This document shows, piece by piece, positions 25,933-35,588 of a stretch of DNA of 64,000 nt. Each line of letters begins with the position of its first letter. Position 1 is the stretch's first letter. A model generated the notes under the pieces. It worked only from the letters and a program-made list of their open reading frames with translations. It did not search any database and had not been told where the DNA came from. Origin of the DNA: Enterobacter hormaechei subsp. xiangfangensis (GTDB lineage: Bacteria; Pseudomonadota; Gammaproteobacteria; Enterobacterales; Enterobacteriaceae); contig NZ_CP017183.1 in assembly GCF_001729785.1 (NCBI RefSeq), forward strand, positions 2,418,001 to 2,482,000, given 5' to 3'. Both the position numbers and the translations under genes were made by a program.

Positions 25933-28900
25933 ATGCAAACTATTGACGGCAATGGTGCAGTCGCGTCTGTTGCGTTTCGTACCAGCGAAGTGATCGCCAT
26001 CTACCCCATCACTCCCAGCTCCACGATGGCTGAACAGGTTGACGCCTGGGCTGGTAATGGGATAAAAAACGTCTGGGGCGATGTCCCGCGGGTTGTTGAG
26101 ATGCAGTCCGAAGCCGGGGCCATTGCCACCGTGCATGGTGCGTTGCAGACCGGTGCCCTGTCGACCTCGTTTACGTCGTCTCAGGGGCTGCTGTTGATGA
26201 TCCCCACGCTTTACAAGCTGGCAGGGCAATTAACGCCGTTTGTGTTGCACGTTGCCGCACGCACCGTAGCCACTCACGCTCTCTCTATTTTTGGCGACCA
26301 CTCAGACGTGATGGCCGTGCGTCAGACCGGCTGCGCTATGCTCTGCGCCAGCAGCGTACAGGAAGCACAGGACTTCGCGCTGATATCGCATATCGCTACG
26401 CTGAAAAGCCGAGTGCCATTTATTCATTTCTTCGATGGTTTTCGCACGTCCCACGAGATCAACAAAATCGTTCCACTGCCGGACGACACCATTCTGAATC
26501 TGCTGCCGCAGGCTGACATCGATGCGCATCGCGCTCGCGCCCTCAATCCGGAACATCCGGTGATCCGGGGTACCTCTGCGAACCCGGATACCTATTTCCA
26601 GTCCCGCGAGGCGACAAACCCGTGGTACAACGCGGTGTATGAGCACGTTGAACAGGCGATGGACGATTTTGCCGCTGCGACGGGCCGCGAATATAAGCCG
26701 TTTGAATATTACGGTCATCCGCAGGCCGAGCGCGTGATCGTCCTGATGGGCTCTGCCATCGGCACCTGCGAAGAGGTGGTCGATGAGCTGCTGACGCGTG
26801 GTGAAAAAGTTGGCGTGCTCAAAGTTCGCCTCTACCGTCCCTTCTCAGCGAAACACCTGCTCGCAGCCCTGCCGGACAGCGCGCATGCCGTGGCAGTACT
26901 GGACCGCACCAAAGAACCTGGCGCACAGGCTGAGCCACTTTATCTGGATGTGATGACCGCTCTGGCTGAGGCGTTTAACCGCGGTGAGCGCGAAACGCTG
27001 CCGCGCGTCATTGGCGGGCGTTATGGATTGTCTTCAAAAGAGTTCGGGCCGGAGTGCGTCCTTGCGGTATTTGCTGAACTGCGCGAGGCAAAACCGAAGC
27101 CGCGCTTTACGGTCGGCATTTATGATGACGTGACTAACCTTTCTCTCCCTTTGCCGGAAAACACCCTGCCCTCGAATGCGAAACTGGAAGCGCTTTTCTA
27201 CGGTCTGGGCAGCGACGGCAGCGTCTCGGCGACCAAGAACAACATCAAAATTATCGGCAACTCTACGCCGTGGTATGCGCAAGGATATTTCGTCTACGAC
27301 TCCAAAAAAGCGGGCGGACTGACCGTCTCCCACCTGCGCGTCAGCGAACACCCGATCCGCTCGGCATACCTGATTTCTCAGGCGGATTTTGTTGGCTGTC
27401 ACCAGCTCCAGTTCATTGATAAATATCAGATGGCCGAGCGCCTGAAGCCCGGCGGTATTTTCCTGATCAACACCCCTTACAGCGCCGACGAGGTCTGGGC
27501 ACGCCTGCCCCAGGAAGTGCAGGCAATGCTTAACCAGAAACAGGCGCGCCTGTATGTCATTAACGCCGCGAAGATCGCCCGCGAATGCGGCCTGGCGGCG
27601 CGCATCAATACGGTTATGCAGATGGCGTTCTTCCACCTGACCAATATTCTGCCGGGCGACAGCGCGCTGATGGAACTCCAGGGGGCGATCGCCAAAAGCT
27701 ACAGCAGCAAAGGTCAGGAACTGGTTGAGCGCAACTGGCAGGCGCTGGCGCTGGCCCGCGAATCGCTGTTCGAGGTGCCGTTGCAGCCGGTCAATGCCAG
27801 CAGTCCCAACCGGCCGCCAGTGGTGTCTGACGCCGCCCCGGATTTCGTCAAAACCGTCACGGCGGCGATGCTTGCCGGACTGGGAGATACCCTTCCCGTC
27901 TCTGCGCTTCCGCCTGACGGCACCTGGCCGATGGGCACGACCCGCTGGGAAAAACGCAACATTGCCGAAGCGATCCCTATCTGGAAAGAAGAGCTGTGCA
28001 CCCAGTGCAACCACTGCGTGGCGGCCTGCCCGCACTCGGCTATTCGCGCCAAAGTGGTGTCACCAGAAGCGTTAGATGGCGCACCGGAAAGTTTGCACTC
28101 GCTGGATGTAAAATCCCGCGATATGCGTGGTCAGAAATATGTTCTTCAGGTGGCGCCGGAAGACTGTACCGGCTGTAACCTGTGCGTCGAGGTGTGCCCG
28201 GCGAAAGATCGTCAGGACCCGTCAATCAAAGCCATCAATATGATGTCGCGTCTTGAACATGTTGAAGAAGAGAAAGTGAATTATGATTTCTTCCTCGACC
28301 TGCCCGAAATCGATCGCAACAAGCTGGAACGCATTGACATTCGTACCTCGCAGCTCATCACCCCGCTCTTCGAGTACTCCGGGGCGTGCTCCGGCTGCGG
28401 CGAAACACCGTATATCAAACTGCTTACCCAGCTTTACGGCGACCGGATGCTCATTGCCAACGCGACGGGCTGCTCGTCGATCTACGGAGGTAACCTGCCG
28501 TCCACGCCGTACACTACCGACGCAAACGGTCGCGGCCCGGCGTGGGCAAACTCGCTTTTCGAGGACAACGCAGAATTTGGTCTGGGATTCCGTCTGACGG
28601 TCGATCAGCACCGCGCCCGCGTAATGCGTCTGCTGGCACAGTTTGCCGATAAGATCCCGGCAGAACTGAATGATGCCCTGCATGCGGAGGCCACACCTGA
28701 CGTTCGTCGTGCGCAGGTTGCTGAACTGCGCCACGCGCTTCAGGGTGTTGAAGGGGCTGAACAACTCCTGACTGATGCTGACGCGTTGGTTGAAAAATCT
28801 ATCTGGCTGATCGGCGGCGACGGGTGGGCCTACGATATTGGTTTCGGTGGTCTTGATCATGTCCTGAGCCTGACCGAAAACGTCAATATTCTTGTGCTCG

Positions 28901-29457
28901 ATACTCAGTGTTATTCCAACACCGGCGGACAGGCCTCGAAAGCAACGCCATTGGGAGCGGTCACGAAATTTGGTGAGCACGGCAAGCGCAAGGCGCGTAA
29001 AGATTTGGGCGTCAGCATGATGATGTATGGGCACGTCTACGTCGCGCAAATTTCGCTTGGGGCGCAGCTCAACCAGACGGTGAAAGCCATTCAGGAAGCG
29101 GAAGCGTATCCAGGCCCGTCGCTGATCATCGCCTACAGTCCGTGTGAGGAGCATGGCTACGATCTGGCACTCAGCCACGACCAGATGCGTCAGCTCACCG
29201 CAACCGGCTTCTGGCCACTGTACCGCTTTGACCCGCGCCGTGCCGATGAAGGGAAATTGCCGCTGGCGCTGGATTCGCGTCCGCCGTCAGACGCCCTTGC
29301 CGAAACCTTACTTCAGGAGCAGCGTTTTCGCAGGCTGAACGCCCAGCAGCCTGAAGTAGCAGAGCAGCTATGGAAGGATGCGGCAGCGGATCTTCAGAAG
29401 CGTTATGACTTTCTGGCGCAACTGGCAGGAAAAGCCGAAAAATCGACCAGTGAATAA
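25933..29457 (+). CDS. nifJ: Pyruvate:ferredoxin/flavodoxin oxidoreductase YdbK (NifJ)
   Basis: A 1174-residue homodimeric PFOR. Domain order: pyruvate-binding domain with YPITPSSTMAEQVD (about residue 20), domain II, EKR linker, two 4Fe-4S clusters (CTQCNHCVAACPHS about 690 and CTGCNLCVEVCPAK about 745), then the TPP domain with GCSSIYGGNLPSTPYT and GDGWAYDIGFGG. It converts pyruvate and CoA to acetyl-CoA and CO2, reducing flavodoxin/ferredoxin. E. coli ydbK is induced by oxidative stress. Length and order are complete. Confidence 0.95.
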   Translation: MQTIDGNGAVASVAFRTSEVIAIYPITPSSTMAEQVDAWAGNGIKNVWGDVPRVVEMQSEAGAIATVHGALQTGALSTSFTSSQGLLLMIPTLYKLAGQLTPFVLHVAARTVATHALSIFGDHSDVMAVRQTGCAMLCASSVQEAQDFALISHIATLKSRVPFIHFFDGFRTSHEINKIVPLPDDTILNLLPQADIDAHRARALNPEHPVIRGTSANPDTYFQSREATNPWYNAVYEHVEQAMDDFAAATGREYKPFEYYGHPQAERVIVLMGSAIGTCEEVVDELLTRGEKVGVLKVRLYRPFSAKHLLAALPDSAHAVAVLDRTKEPGAQAEPLYLDVMTALAEAFNRGERETLPRVIGGRYGLSSKEFGPECVLAVFAELREAKPKPRFTVGIYDDVTNLSLPLPENTLPSNAKLEALFYGLGSDGSVSATKNNIKIIGNSTPWYAQGYFVYDSKKAGGLTVSHLRVSEHPIRSAYLISQADFVGCHQLQFIDKYQMAERLKPGGIFLINTPYSADEVWARLPQEVQAMLNQKQARLYVINAAKIARECGLAARINTVMQMAFFHLTNILPGDSALMELQGAIAKSYSSKGQELVERNWQALALARESLFEVPLQPVNASSPNRPPVVSDAAPDFVKTVTAAMLAGLGDTLPVSALPPDGTWPMGTTRWEKRNIAEAIPIWKEELCTQCNHCVAACPHSAIRAKVVSPEALDGAPESLHSLDVKSRDMRGQKYVLQVAPEDCTGCNLCVEVCPAKDRQDPSIKAINMMSRLEHVEEEKVNYDFFLDLPEIDRNKLERIDIRTSQLITPLFEYSGACSGCGETPYIKLLTQLYGDRMLIANATGCSSIYGGNLPSTPYTTDANGRGPAWANSLFEDNAEFGLGFRLTVDQHRARVMRLLAQFADKIPAELNDALHAEATPDVRRAQVAELRHALQGVEGAEQLLTDADALVEKSIWLIGGDGWAYDIGFGGLDHVLSLTENVNILVLDTQCYSNTGGQASKATPLGAVTKFGEHGKRKARKDLGVSMMMYGHVYVAQISLGAQLNQTVKAIQEAEAYPGPSLIIAYSPCEEHGYDLALSHDQMRQLTATGFWPLYRFDPRRADEGKLPLALDSRPPSDALAETLLQEQRFRRLNAQQPEVAEQLWKDAAADLQKRYDFLAQLAGKAEKSTSE

Positions 29458-29461
29458 CCTG

Positions 29462-29490
29462 TATGCCCGGCTTGTCCGGGCATTTTTTTG
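29462..29490 (+). terminator. Terminator of nifJ/ydbK
   Basis: ATGCCCGGCTTGTCCGGGCAT followed by seven T residues: a perfect Rho-independent terminator five bases after the stop. Confidence 0.9.
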
Positions 29491-29494
29491 CTAT

Positions 29495-29609
29495 AAAAAA
29501 GCCCGATGCACGTGCACCGGGCGAATCCAGAAGATCGGTGAAAATTGCCTCAATGTTCTGAACAATATTCACGTGAATTATGGATGAAATAATCTTAAAG
29601 GCATATAAC
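29495..29609 (-). ncRNA. micC: MicC small RNA
   Basis: On the minus strand the segment begins GTTATATGCCTTTA, identical to the 5' end I recall for E. coli MicC. It ends in a hairpin (GCCCGGTGCACGTGCATCGGGC) and a U-run at about 29495-29500. It sits between ydbK and ompN and is divergent from ompN, exactly as in E. coli. MicC is an Hfq-dependent sRNA that blocks translation of ompC mRNA. The middle part differs from the E. coli RNA. About 115 nt; the 5' end is inferred. Confidence 0.85.
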
Positions 29610-29844
29610 GGCGTGGAGATTACCTTGTTTTCCTCGTAATTAATAATTTTTATTTTGTATTGATTATAATAATTCATTCATGACGTTTATCATTATTTCA
29701 ACCGCATCATTTAGTTTAGATTTTACTTAACCCGTAACAATTATATTTTATTCATCCGCCGCCAGAGTGATTTAGCATGGGACACCTTTCCAGCCCGGAA
29801 AGTTCACTAAGCAATAAAAAAATAACTGCAAAGGAATAATCAAA

Positions 29845-30972
29845 ATGCAAAGAAAAGTACTGGCACTGATGATCCCCGCTTTGTTAATGGCTGGAGCCGC
29901 TCACGCAGCTGAAATTTATAATAAAGACGGCAATAAACTGGATCTGTATGGCAAAGTAGATGGTCTGCATTATTTCTCTGACGACGCGTCTAAAGATGGC
30001 GATCAAACCTATATGCGTCTGGGTTTTAAAGGTGAAACCCAAATCAACGACATGATGACCGGCTTCGCCCAATGGGAATATAACATTCAGGCAAACAACA
30101 CCGAAGGTTCTGACAATCAGTCCTGGACGCGTCTGGCCTTCGCGGGCGTGAAGGTGGGCGATTACGGCTCCTTCGATTACGGCCGCAACTATGGCGTCCT
30201 GTACGACGTTGAAGGCTGGACCGATATGCTGCCAGAATTTGGTGGCGACTCTTATACTTATGCCGATAACTTTATGACCGGTCGTGCAAACGGCGTGGCG
30301 ACCTACCGTAACACCGACTTCTTTGGTCTGGTGCAGGGTCTGAACTTCGCGGTGCAGTATCAGGGTAATAATGAAGGTAATAACTGCGACGAGAATTTCT
30401 GCTCTACCAATGAAGGGACCAACAACGGTCGTGATACACGTCATGAAAATGGTGACGGTTACGGTATATCCGCAACCTACGATTTCGGCATGGGCTTCAG
30501 CGCAGGTGCAGCATATACTTCATCTGACCGTACCAACGATCAGGTAAATTACACTACTGCGGGCGGCGATACTGCGGATGCATGGACCGCAGGTCTGAAA
30601 TACGATGCCAACAACATTTATCTGGCGGCAATGTATTCCGAAACCCGCAATATGACGCCGTACGGCGACAATGCAGATGCGGTGGCAAACAAAACCCAGA
30701 ACTTCGAAGTCACCGCACAATATCAGTTCGATTTCGGTCTGCGTCCGGCCATTTCCTATTTACAGTCTAAAGGTAAAGACCTGGGCAATGGCCAGGACGA
30801 TAAAGACCTGGTAAAATATGCTGACGTCGGTGCTACCTATTATTTCAACAAAAACATGTCCACCTATGTTGATTACAAAATCAACCTGCTGGATGAAGAT
30901 GATTCATTCTACAAAAACAATGGCATCGGTACGGATGACATTGTAGCGTTAGGTCTGGTTTACCAGTTCTAA
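29845..30972 (+). CDS. ompN: Outer-membrane porin OmpN (OmpC family)
   Basis: A 375-residue trimeric porin. The signal peptide is residues 1-21 (AHA site) and the mature protein begins [20 protein letters not shown]. The constriction loop 3 has [19 protein letters not shown]; the barrel ends in LGLVYQF with the terminal Phe needed for assembly. The position next to ydbK and MicC identifies the E. coli ompN locus. One variable loop (about 170-190: CDENFC) contains a cysteine pair, probably a disulphide, which is uncommon in OmpC. AAGGAATAATC precedes the start. Confidence 0.88.
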   Translation: MQRKVLALMIPALLMAGAAHAAEIYNKDGNKLDLYGKVDGLHYFSDDASKDGDQTYMRLGFKGETQINDMMTGFAQWEYNIQANNTEGSDNQSWTRLAFAGVKVGDYGSFDYGRNYGVLYDVEGWTDMLPEFGGDSYTYADNFMTGRANGVATYRNTDFFGLVQGLNFAVQYQGNNEGNNCDENFCSTNEGTNNGRDTRHENGDGYGISATYDFGMGFSAGAAYTSSDRTNDQVNYTTAGGDTADAWTAGLKYDANNIYLAAMYSETRNMTPYGDNADAVANKTQNFEVTAQYQFDFGLRPAISYLQSKGKDLGNGQDDKDLVKYADVGATYYFNKNMSTYVDYKINLLDEDDSFYKNNGIGTDDIVALGLVYQF

Positions 30973-30978
30973 TCCCGT

Positions 30979-31007
30979 TAGCCCGCAGCGATCTGCGGGC
31001 TAGTTTT
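30979..31007 (+). terminator. Terminator of ompN
   Basis: GCCCGCAGCGATCTGCGGGC stem followed by TAGTTTT, just after the porin stop. Confidence 0.8.
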
Positions 31008-31429
31008 CATCGCTGTTTCGTCTGTTCTTTACGGAAAGAGAGATAGCCAAATACCCCGCTGTCGCCATCCATAGGGTGATTTACTCCATCCATTACCGCC
31101 ACTTCCGGGAAGTCGAATGGCGTGACATTTTCCAGACAGGCGACATTCACACCATATTCATTGGGATTGGAACGTCGTTGGTGGAACGTGTAAATACCGC
31201 AAATCGAACAGAAGAAATGGCGCGCCGTGCCGGTGTTGAAACGGTACTCTGTGAGCGTGTCCGCGCCCTGCGTCACCTTAATGCCCGTCAAAGGCGCTGA
31301 AACCACGACCGCCCCACGCATCCTGCAAAACGAGCAGCTACATCGACGTGCGGTATTCAGGCCGTCCGTCAGCTCAACCGTAAATTTCACCGCCCCACAA
31401 TGACACTGTGCATGACGAATGTCAGCCAT
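31007..31429 (-). CDS. GFA-family (glutathione-dependent formaldehyde-activating-like) protein
   Basis: A 140-residue protein with the GFA zinc-site cysteines: CHCGAVKF (residues 9-16), CSCSFCRMRG (30-39) and FFCSICGIYTFHQ (72-84). The family contains carbon-sulphur lyase-like enzymes and many proteins of unknown substrate. It converges with ompN. It may be the last host gene before the older prophage remnant, or cargo of it; base composition gives no clear answer. Confidence 0.8.
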   Translation of the reverse strand: MADIRHAQCHCGAVKFTVELTDGLNTARRCSCSFCRMRGAVVVSAPLTGIKVTQGADTLTEYRFNTGTARHFFCSICGIYTFHQRRSNPNEYGVNVACLENVTPFDFPEVAVMDGVNHPMDGDSGVFGYLSFRKEQTKQR

Positions 31430-31432
31430 TGC

Positions 31433-31630
31433 TTATACCCCTTTTCTCACTAACTCAGCCGCTTTTAAAAAGACCTCATCTTCGACACCATCCCCCTTCT
31501 GCCTGCCGAGCCTTACCAGCTCATCGACAATACTTTCACGGTTGATGATCTTCTGGGATGAAACCAGCCCGATAACGGCGGCACCAATCGCCAGCCCAAC
31601 TAATCCTGTCTGCTCGTCTTTATTTTTCAT
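31433..31630 (-). CDS. Small hypothetical protein with one hydrophobic helix
   Basis: A 65-residue protein, four bases upstream of the GFA gene on the same strand. A glycine-rich hydrophobic segment GLVGLAIGAAVIGLVSS (about 9-25) is followed by a charged helical tail. I do not recognise it. GGGAGCG precedes the start at suitable spacing, so it is probably translated. Confidence 0.5.
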   Translation of the reverse strand: MKNKDEQTGLVGLAIGAAVIGLVSSQKIINRESIVDELVRLGRQKGDGVEDEVFLKAAELVRKGV

Positions 31631-31851
31631 AGAAGCGCTCCCTTGTCCCCCTCAAAAGCGTAGCAGGAGAACTGTAAAACGCGCTGGTACGCGGGAATGA
31701 GATCCGTGCTTTATCTCACCCGTTCATCCGGCAAAAAAGGGATGGATTCGGAGCGGTTATCAGACGACGTTGATGAGGATAACGTGAATAGCGGTGCGCG
31801 TAGAGAGGCCGTAATGGGTGTTAAAACCGCCTTCGTAAAGGCGGTTGGTCA

Positions 31852-31983
31852 TTACTCTGGATCTTTATCGCCTGATTCAGGCGCTGAGCCAGGATCATCT
31901 TTCGGTTTTCTTCCATCCTTTTCCGGGTTATCCGGGCTAGGATTATAATCAGGATGGTCACCATGAACGGGACGGTCAGTCAT
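31852..31983 (-). CDS. Small, very hydrophilic hypothetical protein
   Basis: A 43-residue Pro/Asp/Lys/Glu-rich peptide (NPSPDNPEKDGRKPKDDPGS) predicted to be disordered. The ATG at 31983 is preceded by CGGAGGTGAAA, a strong ribosome-binding site, which supports expression. Unknown function. Confidence 0.5.
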   Translation of the reverse strand: MTDRPVHGDHPDYNPSPDNPEKDGRKPKDDPGSAPESGDKDPE

Positions 31984-32054
31984 TTTCACCTCCGTTTTTA
32001 CTGCGTAAGCTGTAAGTGTAGACAACCCTTCAGTCTTAACCAAACTTCTCCTGT

Positions 32055-32251
32055 GGGGCTCATTTGTAAATCGTGCTGGCATTCGGCGCTGCAATCCGTA
32101 CCATACACGACACACTTTCGCATGCTGGTTTTTACCGGTAGCCGCAAACCCGTCTTTTATCGCTAACCAGATGGGGCACATAAATGCGCAGATGGTGTAT
32201 GAAATCTATGCTACATGGATAGAAGAGATGAACACGAAGCTGACGCTTTGA
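32055..32251 (+). pseudogene. C-terminal remnant of a second, older integrase
   Basis: One open frame reads RAGIRRCNPYHTRHTFACW, then NPSFIANQMGHINAQMVYE and ends at 32251. It aligns without gaps to the last 60 residues of the integrase at 57527-58766, with about a quarter of positions different. The catalytic HxxR block and the Tyr region are present but the rest of the gene is missing upstream. It lies directly in front of a ttcA start fragment, the same layout as at the right prophage end, so it is what is left of an earlier prophage in ttcA. Confidence 0.85.
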
Positions 32252-32300
32252 AATCGTTTTCCTCACCCTGTGCCCCATTTGAGATCTGAGTAACGAATAG

Positions 32301-32353
32301 ATGCAAGAAAATCAAGAGATTAACAAGAAAGAACAGTACAACCTGAATAAGCT
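32301..32353 (+). repeat. Left attachment repeat (fragment of ttcA 5' end)
   Basis: The first 53 bases of a ttcA reading frame (ATG at 32301) match the intact ttcA start at 58816-58868, with four mismatches. The shared block AACAAGAAAGAACA then TACAACCTGAATAA is the likely crossover zone. Downstream the frame runs into phage sequence and stops. The mismatches show the copies come from different sources (host versus successive phages). Confidence 0.85.
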
Positions 32354-32467
32354 ACGCTGATTTTGTTAACTCATTGATTGCTTTCGTTTTGTCAATTTAT
32401 TCAATTAGTTAAAGCATAGCAGTTTCTCCCTAAAGCTACCCAGTAATACATTTTTAATGCCCTTTTT

Positions 32468-32508
32468 TTGCCCCTATTCCTCAGTTTTGCCCCTAAATTT
32501 GCCCCTAA
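32468..32508. promoter_or_regulatory. Integrase arm-type sites, left prophage end
   Basis: Three direct copies of TTGCCCCTA(A/T) at 32468-32477, 32487-32496 and 32499-32508, about 115-155 bases inside the left attachment repeat. The same word occurs beside the right repeat (58774). Placement on both sides of the prophage suits arm sites bound by the integrase. Confidence 0.6.
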
Positions 32509-32575
32509 CTTTAGCCAGTGTGCCCTCCTTTTTCTCCCTGCCATATACTTTCAGTCTGACTGACTGGAGGTTTCT

Positions 32576-33247
32576 ATGTGTGGACGTTTTGCACAAGCAC
32601 AAACCCGTGAAGAATATCTGGCTTACCTGGCTCATGAAGCCGATCGCGACATCGCATACGACCCGGAACCCATTGGCCGGTACAACGTCGCGCCCGGTAC
32701 CAAAGTTCTGTTGCTGAGCGAACGAGACGAACAGTTGCACCTCGATCCTGTCCTGTGGTCATATGCGCCCGGGTGGTGGGATAAGCCGCCACTGATTAAC
32801 GCTCGCATCGAGACGGCGGCCACCAGCAGAATGTTTAAACCTCTCTGGCAGCATGGCCGGGCGATATGCTTCGCCGACGGATGGTTCGAATGGAAGAAGG
32901 AAGGCGACAAGAAACAGCCTTACTTCATTCACCGGGCAGATGGTCAGCCCATTTTCATGGCAGCGATCGGCAGTACGCCATTTGAGCGTGGTGATGAAGC
33001 AGAAGGTTTTCTGATTGTGACGTCTGCAGCTGACAAAGGACTGGTCGATATTCACGACCGACGGCCACTGGTTCTGTCACCGGAAGCAGCACGAGAATGG
33101 ATGCGTCCTGGTGTAGGAGGGAACGAAGCTGAAGGATTAGTTGCCGACGGGACAGTGTCCGCCGACATGTTTATCTGGCACGCCGTTACGCGTGCCGTGG
33201 GGAATGTTAAGAACCAGGGGCCGGAACTAATCGAGGCAGCACAATAA
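32576..33247 (+). CDS. SRAP-family (YedK/HMCES-like) DNA-protein crosslink protein
   Basis: A 223-residue SOS-response-associated peptidase. Cys2 (start MCGRFAQ) is the residue that crosslinks to abasic sites in single-stranded DNA; NVAPGT (about 39), the catalytic glutamate in DGWFEWKK (about 107) and the late histidine in the V-D-I-H-D-R-R-P segment are all present. YedK/HMCES proteins shield abasic sites. It is the leftmost intact prophage gene and transcribes inward, towards a converging lipoprotein gene. Start supported by CTGGAGG. Confidence 0.88.
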   Translation: MCGRFAQAQTREEYLAYLAHEADRDIAYDPEPIGRYNVAPGTKVLLLSERDEQLHLDPVLWSYAPGWWDKPPLINARIETAATSRMFKPLWQHGRAICFADGWFEWKKEGDKKQPYFIHRADGQPIFMAAIGSTPFERGDEAEGFLIVTSAADKGLVDIHDRRPLVLSPEAAREWMRPGVGGNEAEGLVADGTVSADMFIWHAVTRAVGNVKNQGPELIEAAQ

Positions 33248-33313
33248 AAAGTTAAAGAAACCAGGCGCGTTCTAAATGCGCGAGAAGTGAACATTTAGAT
33301 AGGCATCGCCTTG

Positions 33314-33721
33314 CTATCCGCCCATATTAAAGCCGGATTTTTGAAAATCTCTGTAGACTTCCGGATTGTTGAAGGCCGGGAATTTAGCTTTATGGGCTGC
33401 TGATTCAATCGCTTCGCAATAGGCTTTATTACCATTGCTGGTTGATATTTTTAAAGCCGTGCCATCCTGAGCAAATTCAATATGCAACCTGCATTTTTTT
33501 CCCTTCCATTTCTGAGGCTCATCAAGTTTGTCATTTATTGCCGCCCTGATTGCCCGAGCTTGCTTACCCCATTCATCCTGATCATCCCAGCGTCCTGAAC
33601 TGCAATTACCCGTAGCTGTGGTCTTATGGCAGTCAGAAGGATGCAACGGCGCACATCCCGCGACCAGGCTGAACGCAATGGTTGATATAACGATTTTCTG
33701 TACTGTATTAGACAATCCCAT
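33314..33721 (-). CDS. TolA C-terminal-domain-like lipoprotein
   Basis: A 135-residue predicted lipoprotein with signal peptide and lipobox (SLVAGC, Cys about residue 23). The C-terminal 85 residues resemble TolA/TonB C-terminal domains: GKKCRLHIEFAQDGTAL then YCEAIESAAHKAKFPAFNN. TolA domain III binds the Tol-Pal system, group A colicins and filamentous phage tips. A soluble or membrane-tethered copy in a prophage could interfere with TolA-dependent entry (inference). It is encoded at the lysogenic-conversion end of the prophage. Confidence 0.65.
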   Translation of the reverse strand: MGLSNTVQKIVISTIAFSLVAGCAPLHPSDCHKTTATGNCSSGRWDDQDEWGKQARAIRAAINDKLDEPQKWKGKKCRLHIEFAQDGTALKISTSNGNKAYCEAIESAAHKAKFPAFNNPEVYRDFQKSGFNMGG

Positions 33722-33863
33722 ATCTTGCCCCTAAATCCCTTTAAACCTCAGCAATATTGGCACATCCTTCCTTCATTCTGCCATCTTTTCAACTACTAAT
33801 TTTTTTGCAATAGCAATTCTTCGTCCCCTTCTGGAATAAAGCGGACCAAGACTTCAAGAAAAT

Positions 33864-35132
33864 TTATCGGACTCTAAGCAGATCTGAAAATCTCGTTGTA
33901 TATCGAGGCGACAACATTTCACGCTTCATCTGCCACTGCTGCTGTATGCCCTGCCCGGCAAAATAGAGCGTTCCCTTTCCGTCCTTTGCATTCAGGTGAT
34001 CCAGCACTTCCATTAACTTCTCGCTACCAGCTCGAGGCGCACTGTCGTCGAACAGATTGAGCTGGGCCACGCCCTGGCTGAAGAAGTCACCCAGCATGAC
34101 GCCCGCTTTCTGGTACCGGTGACCATCCTTCCAGATTTTGTCCAGACATTTTACCGCAGCGTTGATAATGTCGCGGGAGTCCTGAGTGGGGGTGAGAAGC
34201 TTCACGGACGCATTGTTTCCGTAATATGGCTCGTTCAGGGCAAAGGGTGATGTTTTCACGAACGCAGAGATAAAGCTGCAATACTGATGCTCGCCGCGAA
34301 GCTTTTCAGCACCACGGGCGGCATAGCTGCAGATAGCCTGGCGCATCTGTTCGTACTCGGTGACGCGTTCGCCGAATGAGCGACTGCAGACGATTTCCTG
34401 CTTTGCCGGTGCAAACTCCTCCAGTTCAAGACATGGTTCGCCGCGCAGTTCCCGGACCGTTCGCTCCAGGACCACATTGAAGTGCTTTCGAATAATCCAC
34501 GTACTCTGCTCAGAAAGGTCCAGAGCTGTTTTGATCCCCATGGCATTAAGCTTTTTACTGATTCTGCGACCAACGCCCCAAACATCCTCTACAGGCACGA
34601 TCGCCAACAGCCGACGCTGCCGATCGACATTTGATAGGTCCACTACCCCACCCGTCTGTCTCTGCCATTTCTTGGCGGCGTGGTTTGCCAGCTTAGCGAG
34701 TGTTTTTGTCTGCGCGATGCCAACCCCGACGGTTAGATGCGTGCGCTTCAGAACTGTAGAACGGATTTCTTTGCCGAACTCCGTCAGGTCCCTGCAGTTG
34801 CGAACACCAGTCAGGTCGCAAAAAGCTTCATCGATGCTGTAGATTTCGACGCGGGGGCTCATTTCCTCTAGCGTGGTCATCACACGGTTCGACATGTCAG
34901 CATAAAGCTCGTAATTACTGCTGAAGCAAACAACGCCAGCACGCCGGAAAAGCTCCCTTTGCTTGAAGAAAGGCTCCCCCATTGCTATCCCTGCGGCTTT
35001 TGCCTCAGCGCTGCGCGCGATCACGCAGCCATCGTTATTTGAAAGAACAACCACCGGCCGTCCTCTCAAATCGGGCCTGAACACTGTCTCGCATGATGCG
35101 TAGAATGAATTCACATCACAGAGCGCAAACAT
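33864..35132 (-). CDS. umuC: DNA polymerase V catalytic subunit UmuC
   Basis: A 422-residue Y-family polymerase, the length of E. coli Umu[16 protein letters not shown] carries the first catalytic aspartate (Asp6), and [13 protein letters not shown] the Asp-Glu pair (about 100-102). Helix-hairpin-helix and little-finger domains follow. QLNLFDD near residue 357 is the beta-clamp-binding motif. The ATG at 35132 is one base after the umuD stop, so the pair forms one operon under the LexA box at 35569. It performs error-prone translesion synthesis. It is prophage-borne, so additional to any host copy. Confidence 0.93.
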   Translation of the reverse strand: MFALCDVNSFYASCETVFRPDLRGRPVVVLSNNDGCVIARSAEAKAAGIAMGEPFFKQRELFRRAGVVCFSSNYELYADMSNRVMTTLEEMSPRVEIYSIDEAFCDLTGVRNCRDLTEFGKEIRSTVLKRTHLTVGVGIAQTKTLAKLANHAAKKWQRQTGGVVDLSNVDRQRRLLAIVPVEDVWGVGRRISKKLNAMGIKTALDLSEQSTWIIRKHFNVVLERTVRELRGEPCLELEEFAPAKQEIVCSRSFGERVTEYEQMRQAICSYAARGAEKLRGEHQYCSFISAFVKTSPFALNEPYYGNNASVKLLTPTQDSRDIINAAVKCLDKIWKDGHRYQKAGVMLGDFFSQGVAQLNLFDDSAPRAGSEKLMEVLDHLNAKDGKGTLYFAGQGIQQQWQMKREMLSPRYTTRFSDLLRVR

Positions 35133-35133
35133 A

Positions 35134-35553
35134 TCAGCTGGCCGATTTAACAATGAAAGTAACTACGCCGAAAACATCCAGCGTATCTTCGCTGCCTACC
35201 ACAATCGGGCTGTAAGCACCGTTCATCGGATTGAGCTGAACAGTTGGACGCAGTTGAAGACGTTTAACAGTAAATTCCCCATCCACAGCCGCAATGACAA
35301 TATCTCCATGTTCAGCAGTCCGTGAGCTATCAACCACCAGCAGATCACCGTCGCTGATCCCCGCTTCTATCATCGAATCCCCTGCGGCTTTAACGAAATA
35401 CGTTGAGCTGGGATGGGAAACAAGCAACTCATTAAGATCAATACGCTGCTCTACATAATCAGCTGCGGGGCTGGGAAAACCACATTGCACCAAATCGCTG
35501 TATAGTGGGATCGCGATAATTTCTCGCAGTTCAGTAGGCCTGATAAATTCCAT
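35134..35553 (-). CDS. umuD: UmuD, self-cleaving subunit of DNA polymerase V
   Basis: A 139-residue protein with the LexA/UmuD architecture: cleavage site Cys24-Gly25, catalytic Ser60 (AGDSM) and Lys97 (FTVK), all at the E. coli positions. RecA-stimulated cleavage yields UmuD', which partners UmuC. The ATG at 35553 gives the standard numbering; the upstream in-frame ATG at 35616 would read through the LexA box and is rejected. Confidence 0.93.
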   Translation of the reverse strand: MEFIRPTELREIIAIPLYSDLVQCGFPSPAADYVEQRIDLNELLVSHPSSTYFVKAAGDSMIEAGISDGDLLVVDSSRTAEHGDIVIAAVDGEFTVKRLQLRPTVQLNPMNGAYSPIVVGSEDTLDVFGVVTFIVKSAS

Positions 35554-35568
35554 TACGCATACCTCTAA

Positions 35569-35588
35569 TACTGTTTTTATATACAGTA
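35569..35588. promoter_or_regulatory. LexA box of umuDC
   Basis: TACTGTTTTTATATACAGTA is a near-ideal LexA site, 15 bases upstream of the umuD ATG. Confidence 0.9.

Noticed and set aside
27034..28035. Open frame antisense to the pyruvate:flavodoxin oxidoreductase gene (also 28222-29178)
   Set aside because: Shadow of a highly conserved gene; low-complexity Arg/His/Ala composition without family similarity.
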